Part shown: positions 58,105 through 64,000 of the stretch, one piece after another
How positions within the stretch are numbered: the first letter of the stretch is position 1
Layout: every line of letters begins with the position of its first letter
Origin: Meloidogyne chitwoodi
Lineage: Eukaryota > Nematoda > Chromadorea > Rhabditida > Meloidogynidae
Length of the DNA stretch: 64,000 nt
Assembly (NCBI GenBank): GCA_015183035.1
Contig: JACZZP010000001.1
Span: forward strand, 2,728,001 to 2,792,000
Reading direction: 5' to 3'
Position numbers and translations under genes: made by a program
The notes under the pieces: generated by a model
Databases searched by the model: none
What the model was told of the DNA's origin: nothing
What the model saw: only the letters and a program-made list of their open reading frames with translations

Positions 58105-60419
58105 CTTTTCAAAAAATATGAAAAAATTTTTTTTTTTTGAATTTTTTTCTCTTCTTTATGAGACTTTGATTTACTCAGATACACACAAACAATTTTATAT
58201 TTTAATTTTTCTTGTTTTTTTTTTTTAAATAATAAACCTCAGTTTAATTTTTAAACCTATTTGCCTTAAAACAAGGCAGGAATTAAAAAAAATAAAAATA
58301 TTATTTTTATAAAAATGTTCGCGTGGTTCCCTTAAATATATTTATTTTTATATAAAAAAAATAATTCCACCTGATTGTGAGCCATTAGTTTTTTTTATTA
58401 CCGACCTTTTTTTATATTTTCTCGTTGTTAATGGACTCATTCATCTTTCTCTCCCTCTCACTTGAGTTCACTCATGAAAATAACCGATTTAATATTGCAT
58501 ATGTTTTGTGTTTGTCAATTAGAGTCTGACATTTATTAAATTTATTATTTTAATTTTTTTTAATTTTTTGAGACTCTAATGGCACTATTGATATTTTGGA
58601 TACAACTAATTTGTGTGTATTTGATGAAAAAAAATAGGGGAGAGAGGAAAAACGACCAACAACAAAGACCGCCAGTCGAGAGGAAGAAGAAGAAGAGAGG
58701 AAGTTTGAAATCTTTGTTCCACTTGATGCTGTCGTTGACAGAATGTTCTGTGGAGAAGACGAAGGAAAAAAAGGAGAAATTTGAGAATATAGTAAAAAGA
58801 GAGGGAGGAGATGGTTGTTTTCTTATTTTCCTAAAAAATGTGTACTCCTGCCCGAGGACAACAGTCAAAAGTTTACTAAAAATGTTGCATTTTTCAACTT
58901 TTTGTTTATTTAATACTCAAATAGAGTTAATTCTCTTAATAAATTAGATTATTTGACCTAATTTGTTCTGGTTAACACTTTGATATTCTACAAAATTACC
59001 CAGCAGACCAAATTAAATATTTTTAATAATGGACATTTTTTAAATTAGGTGTTTCGTGCTTTTCTCAACTACTTTACATTTAAAAAATATTCTTTTTTAT
59101 TTTATCTCTATTACTCTGTAGATTACATAGAAACTAAAAATTAGAGAAAATATACAGAAACAAAAAGAAATGTTAGAAATAATAGAAGAGATGTAGAGAC
59201 AATACATTAAACAAGCGAAAACTGCGCCACACTTTACGCACTAACATTTTTCCAGTTCACATTATTTTTAGTTTTCCTTTAAAAAAATTTTCCCTAACCC
59301 TTTGGGCGTTTTCCACTTCGCCTAGCTTTTTTTATAAATATATATGTTGATGCTATGCGGCAACGAAAATCACATGGTATAGAGCAAAGGCGGGACGCGG
59401 AGCACACACATTGAGGAAAAAATAAGGAGGAAGCACAAAATGTCGTTGTTGGGGGATTTAACGCTTGCTGTTTTTACTACTACTGCCGCTATAAGATTTT
59501 GGGACGGGTGTTGAATCGATTTCCAATTTTTGCGCTTTTTTGAGAACCAAAAGCTATATGTAGAAGCGTTGTCAATGAAAATGAGGTATCTACTGGCAAA
59601 AAGATGTGTGAAAAAATGTTAAGCCTTAACTAAAATATATGAACTACACACGACTAGAACCATGATCAGTCATTGATGAATAAACTTTCTCTTCTTTATA
59701 TGAGGTTATTTTTTTGTTATTATTTTTTACTTGAGTTTTATTTCTTTTTTTATTGTTGTATTAATTCTTTTCTAAATTAGCCTAGAAGATTGGAACCCTT
59801 TAAATATGAAAGTGAAGAAACCTTCACAAAATGGTTTTTCTATCTTAAAGGACTCATCAAAACTTATTTTACGTAGGTAGACTGAAACTTGTTAGAAACA
59901 CCGAAATTTGGTCTTTGAATTTTCTTTTTGGTTGTTGATCTTCTGGGTATGTACCTAACAATTTAATGTAAATAAATGTGTTTACACATTACAGGGATGT
60001 GGATTTTTAATATATTTTATTATACCTGTTAAAAAAAAGATGAAAAATTCTTTCCAAATACGTGTTTTAAGCGTTGTATAAATATATTAAAAAATATATA
60101 TTTTTAATCCTGACTAAAAATCTTTCAAAAATCCTCTTTTTAAATTTATCGTTCGCGTGTAGTGTTTATATAAATTGTTAAAATCCTTAATCCATTAAAT
60201 GTGGCGCGAAAACCTTCAAGAAGAGTTAAAAGATTTGCTTAAATCCCCTGACGTTCGTTGAGGGCAAAATGTCTTTTATCATTCCCTTTGACGTGTTTTT
60301 ATAAATTTAATAATTTTTTAGATTTAATTTCTTTTAACTTTAAACCAAAAATCTACTTGTTATTTAGTACTAATTATTAGTGAAGCAGTTGTTAATTTTA
60401 GGAAAAAAATCTTGTAAAA
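58105..60419. other. Spacer upstream of ncl-1
   Basis: 2.3 kb without a supported gene. The open frame at 58579-58947 is purine-rich and has no domain. A block at about 59290-59600 is clearly more G+C-rich (GGCGGGACGCGGAGCAC) and may be a promoter or an untranslated exon. Confidence 0.4.
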
Positions 60420-63400
60420 ATGCTTTGGAACTTTGGTATTTTTTAACTTTTATTAAATTTATTTTTACTTTCCTTTATTTAGAAGAAATAACTGATTCTG
60501 GTGAAAATTCTTTGGGAACATCATCTTCTGTTGAAACTGACCCGCTTTCGTCAATGTTAGCATCTATAGTACGCCAATCACCTGCTGGAGGTATTGAAAT
60601 TCGTGCTGGACCTAGAGGTTCTTTTTTGTTTAGTTTATAGGCATTTCCCTAAATAATATTTCTTTAATGTTTCCTTGGAGTTTATTACCATTTATTAAGT
60701 TATATTTTATAAGAAAAATCGAAGTGGAATGAGCTTTAATTTTTATATCTTTTAGGTATGGATTTCGATGTTACTGCTTCCGATCGTTCTCTGGTACCTC
60801 ATCCAAATGATCAAAAACCTGAACAACCTCAACTGAGTTTTTTGTCTGGAACCCCGGCGTCTATGGTTCAACGAGTATTTTTTTAATTATTTTTAACTTA
60901 CTTAGATCTTGGGTATTAGTTTGGGTAAATTAAATTTCTGACATTTATCCTGAGTTTATAGTAGCAAAATTATAGTTAAGCATAGTAGCTGTTTGTGGTG
61001 TAGTGGCATAGCTGTATTCTAGCGATTTAATGAAGTAGGGTTCGATGCCCTTCGGTCCCTATTAGTCTATGAAGTTTTCAGTTGCTTTTCTAAAATAAAA
61101 ATTATGCATTTTTTCTAAAATAAAAATTATGCATTTTTTCTAAAATAAAAATTATGCATTTTTTATTTTAATTTTAAAATATTATTTTATGCTATTATAG
61201 ATGGTTAAATGTCCACTTTGTCAAATGTTATATAAAGAACCAAAAGTTTTGGCTTGTTTTCATTCATTTTGTAAAGCTTGTTTGGAACATCAAGCAGCAA
61301 CTGAAGCACAGCAAAACCAACCTGAAATTGGAGGACGAATAATTCCGCAATCAATTATTTGTCAATTATGTTCTCAAGAAACTCAATTAAGCCCACAATT
61401 AGGAATTGAAGGTTTACTTTCTGATTATGGATTAGAAAATGCTGTTCAGTCTTTGGGTACATCACCTTATAGTGACGTTTGTTTTAATTACTTTCAAATA
61501 TTGTTAATTTAATTATATTTTTACAGCAAAGCGAGGACCTCGGATTTGGAAGTCTTAAGTCAGGCGGATGGCCTGCATTAGAAGTTCCATTATGTACAGG
61601 TTGTAAAAGTGGAGAACGGGCAAATTCATTTTGTCGTGAATGTGCAAACTACTTATGCTCTAATTGTGCACAAGGTTTATTTTTTTAATATTTTTTATGG
61701 GTTTTCCTCTATAACTGGGTAGTTTGTTTCTTTCCTTGGTCGATTAGCTAATTCAATTAATTTAATTTTTAGCTCATCGTTATATGAACGTTTTTGAAGG
61801 TCATACAGTTGAAGTTTTGCCAAGTGGAGGTGATTCACCTCAACAGCAGCAACAATTATCTTCAAGCTTAAATAAAATTGGAAATGGTACAAGTGTTTGT
61901 ATGTGTTTGGAGGTTTCAACTTTTAACGAAAATTAACACAAAATTATTTTTAGCATCGTCAACAGCCACTTGTTCTTTTTTGTCAATTTTGTCAACAAGC
62001 AATTTGTCATGAATGTATTCAAGAACATCAGGGATGTGAAGTTGAACAAATTGATATTGTGGCGGATAAACAAATTGGAATGATGGAGGTTTTAATTTTT
62101 TTTATAAATATTTTTTTGGGCAATCTTTTATTTGTTTTGTGCGGATGCACAAGGAAAATGGGTAAATATAAAGCAATTAAATAAGGGTTTAATAATGTAT
62201 ATGTGATTGGTGCAGTGGTAGTGTGCTCGACTATCATATAAAACGCGAAGGGTTCGATTCCTCTTGAGTCTCTTCTTTGCGTTTGAACGATTTTTTTTAT
62301 GAAAATATTACTTTTAAATAAAAAAAATTTTTTCCTTTCAGCGTTTATTAAATGAAGCTAGAATTAAACAACACGGATTAAATGAAATGTTTCAATTAAT
62401 TGATCAAGGCCAAAATAAATTAAATGCTTCTTTCCAATTGGCAAAACAAACAATAGACGATACTTTTTCTTTTCTTGTTCAAGCAGTACATGAAGCACAA
62501 AAAGGATTGTATACAGAATTGGAAGGAATTTATGGATATAAACAGGTTTATTATTAATTTTTTGATTAGAATATTTTTTAAATTTTAAAGTTACAATTAA
62601 CCATGCTTGAGAAAGAAATGCAAAAAGTTACAAAACGTATGTCGCAAACAATTGAATTTACACAACGTTTACTTAAATATTCTTCCCCTACAGAGGTGGT
62701 TTTTTTTAATGATATTTTATTTTTTTATATTCTTTTTTTAAAAAAAGGTTATTGTGTTCAAACCACTTTTGGACTCTCGTCTTCAAGGATTTTTATCATT
62801 TAATGCTGATGCCAATCAACTTTTACGTAGTGGATCATGTGAAATTCGTCTAGGAGTACCCGATTTGCAGCAAGCCAGACAGGCAATAACTGCTCCATTT
62901 AATCAATTAAGAGCTGGAGGGGCTTGGATGTATCATCAAAATTCATCAAGTAGACATCAATCACCAACATCTGGAGTAGGAGGTGGAGGATTTTCTGAAC
63001 AATTTCTTTCAAATGATGTTAATAATAATGGACATTTTGATCCATCCATGTCGTTGGGAGCTTCAGGAGGTCATAGAGGTTCTGTACAACAAATTATGAA
63101 AATTGAAGGAAGAGGAAGTGGTTTTGACTCTTCTGATTTGTTTGGATCATTAGGAACACCAACAATGAATGGTACAAGTATTTTGGCTACTTCTGCGCCT
63201 ACAAGCACTAATGGATTTGGAGGACAGCATGATAGCAAGGTTTTCTTTAGTTTAAAAATTCTTTTATTTTATTTTTTAATTTTAGTGGTTGCCAACAGAT
63301 ATTTTGGCCAATCTTTCCTTTAATTCTGAAATAACCGATTTGAGCATTCTTGGCACCTCAGCTTGTGGAAATGTTAATTCAATTCAAAAAAGTGGAGGAG

Positions 63401-63591
63401 GAGGAGGAATGGACCTTTCAGTTCCAATTCTTTATCCTCCTCGTTCACAAATTAAACGCCAAAAGATGACATATAATTGTAAATTTGGCGAATTTGGTGT
63501 TATGGAAGGACAATTTACTGAACCGAGTGGTGTTGCTGTTAATGCTCAATTGGATATAATTGTTGCTGATACAAATAATCATCGTATTCAA
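60420..63591 (+). CDS. ncl-1: TRIM-NHL protein NCL-1/Brat, 5' part
   Basis: NCL-1/Brat proteins repress rRNA and ribosome production and bind mRNA through the NHL propeller; ncl-1 mutants have large nucleoli. Eleven exons (60420-60435, 60483-60617, 60756-60874, 61201-61476, 61527-61674, 61773-61912, 61954-62088, 62342-62545, 62591-62695, 62748-63239, 63286-63591) stay in frame for 692 residues, up to the donor at 63592. RING: CPLCQMLYKEPKVLACFHSFCKAC region (residues 93-116) with CQLC. B-box 1: CTGCKSGERANSFCRECANY. B-box 2: CLEH, CQFC, CHECIQEH. A coiled coil follows, then a Gly/Ser linker. The first NHL repeat reads CKFGEFGVMEGQF and DIIVADTNNHRIQ, nearly identical to Brat. The remaining repeats lie beyond the window. 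The 5-codon first exon is the least certain. Confidence 0.93.
60988..61062 (+). pseudogene. tRNA-like sequence in ncl-1 intron
   Basis: A box TGTGGTGTAGTGGCATAG and B box GGGTTCGATGCCC, with four of five T-stem pairs kept; the acceptor stem does not pair. In sense with ncl-1. Confidence 0.6.
61080..61165. repeat. 25-bp direct repeat in ncl-1 intron
   Basis: Three to four perfect copies of TTTTCTAAAATAAAAATTAT followed by GCATT, just before the RING exon. Confidence 0.85.
62205..62273 (+). pseudogene. tRNA-like sequence in ncl-1 intron
   Basis: A box TTGGTGCAGTGGTAGTG and B box GGGTTCGATTCC, with decayed stems. In sense with ncl-1. Confidence 0.6.
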
Positions 63592-63652
63592 GTATTTTTT
63601 AAAAATAAAAGAAAGTACTATTCTCTGTCACTACCTCCTCTTTACTTAAAAT

Positions 63653-63909
63653 TAGGGTTGTCAGCTTTTCTGTTTTTCGGGTTGAATAAGTCTCTTCAGA
63701 TCGACTGTGATAAAGACTACTCTCTCGTCAGAAAAAGACGCAGGAACTGTGTACAGTTCTGGAAAAGAGAAGGTCACGTGACGTTTCTCTGACCTCAACT
63801 ATCCACTGGTCAGTTTTTCTGCGTCTTTATCACACGAGAGAGTGGTCTTTATCACAGGCACTCTGAAGAGACTTATTCAACAAGAAAAAAAGAAAAGCTG
63901 ACAACCCTA
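63653..63909. mobile_element. hAT-type MITE in ncl-1 intron
   Basis: A 257-bp element with terminal inverted repeats TAGGGTTGTCAGCTTTTCT and AGAAAAGCTGACAACCCTA. It is flanked on both sides by the 8-bp direct repeat CTTAAAAT (63645-63652 and 63910-63917), the target duplication length of hAT elements. Most of the interior is also palindromic (arms with AATAAGTCTCTTCAGA and TCTGAAGAGACTTATT; CACGTG near the centre). It has no coding capacity, so movement would need a transposase from elsewhere. It lies 61 bp after an ncl-1 donor. Confidence 0.88.
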
Positions 63910-64000
63910 CTTAAAATGGTCAAGAGACATAATGGTCACACATTTAATCAATAGTGTTTATTAAAAGTAAATTTGTTTCTTAAATTTTTTAATAAATATA

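Noticed and set aside
58579..58947. 122-codon plus-strand open frame and its minus-strand shadow (58560-58868)
   Set aside because: Purine-rich low-complexity translation, no domain, no exon chain with recognisable splice partners, and both strands open because of base composition.

Overview
The window looks like nuclear DNA of a plant-parasitic nematode, most likely a root-knot nematode (Meloidogyne). The reasons are very high A+T, many short introns, proteins closest to nematode families (PEZO-1, DOXA-1, UNC-119, NCL-1), and little intergenic DNA except where repeats have accumulated. The species is an inference; no organelle, bacterial or viral block was seen. All protein names come from motif recognition and from exon chains that I joined by eye. 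Every chain reported as closed keeps frame to its stop codon or to the window edge.

Layout. 1-730 (-): 5' part of calcipressin/RCAN. 1708-17436 (+): a complete Piezo mechanosensitive channel gene of about 44 exons. 17774-19243 (+): UPF0462 (C4orf33-like) protein. 19778-20161 (+): RNA polymerase I subunit RPA12. 20807-24242: a large nested inverted and tandem repeat with no gene. 25294-28853 (-): dual-oxidase maturation factor. 28854-34280: gene-poor. 34281-37076 (+): Enhancer of Polycomb. 37826-39252 (-): UNC-119. 39689-42297 (-): PHF12-like protein with two PHD fingers and an FHA-like segment. 42298-51385: 9 kb without a gene, filled with short-word repeats. 51386-54033 (+): BED zinc-finger protein. 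55044-58104 (+): KANSL2/INO80D-like zinc-finger protein. 60420-63591 (+): 5' part of the TRIM-NHL protein NCL-1/Brat, cut by the window end.

Functions. The genes do not form one pathway. Three encode likely chromatin-complex subunits: EPC (NuA4/TIP60), PHF12-like (SIN3-type) and KANSL2-like (NSL or INO80). RPA12 and NCL-1 both bear on ribosome production, as Pol I subunit and nucleolar-size regulator. RCAN (calcineurin) and Piezo (mechanically gated cation entry) are divergently placed around 977 bp and both belong to calcium physiology. DOXA-1 supports the dual oxidase that crosslinks cuticle.

Non-coding content is the most unusual part. Introns and spacers are built from a few recurring short words, many palindromic (ATCAGAATT, GACATTTTGTC, TTTTCCGGAAAA, CACCCCATTTATTCGC). 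There are at least fourteen tRNA-like sequences with good A and B boxes but poor stems, one clean hAT-type MITE with an 8-bp target duplication, and several near-perfect hairpins, one lying 8 bp past the doxa-1 stop codon.
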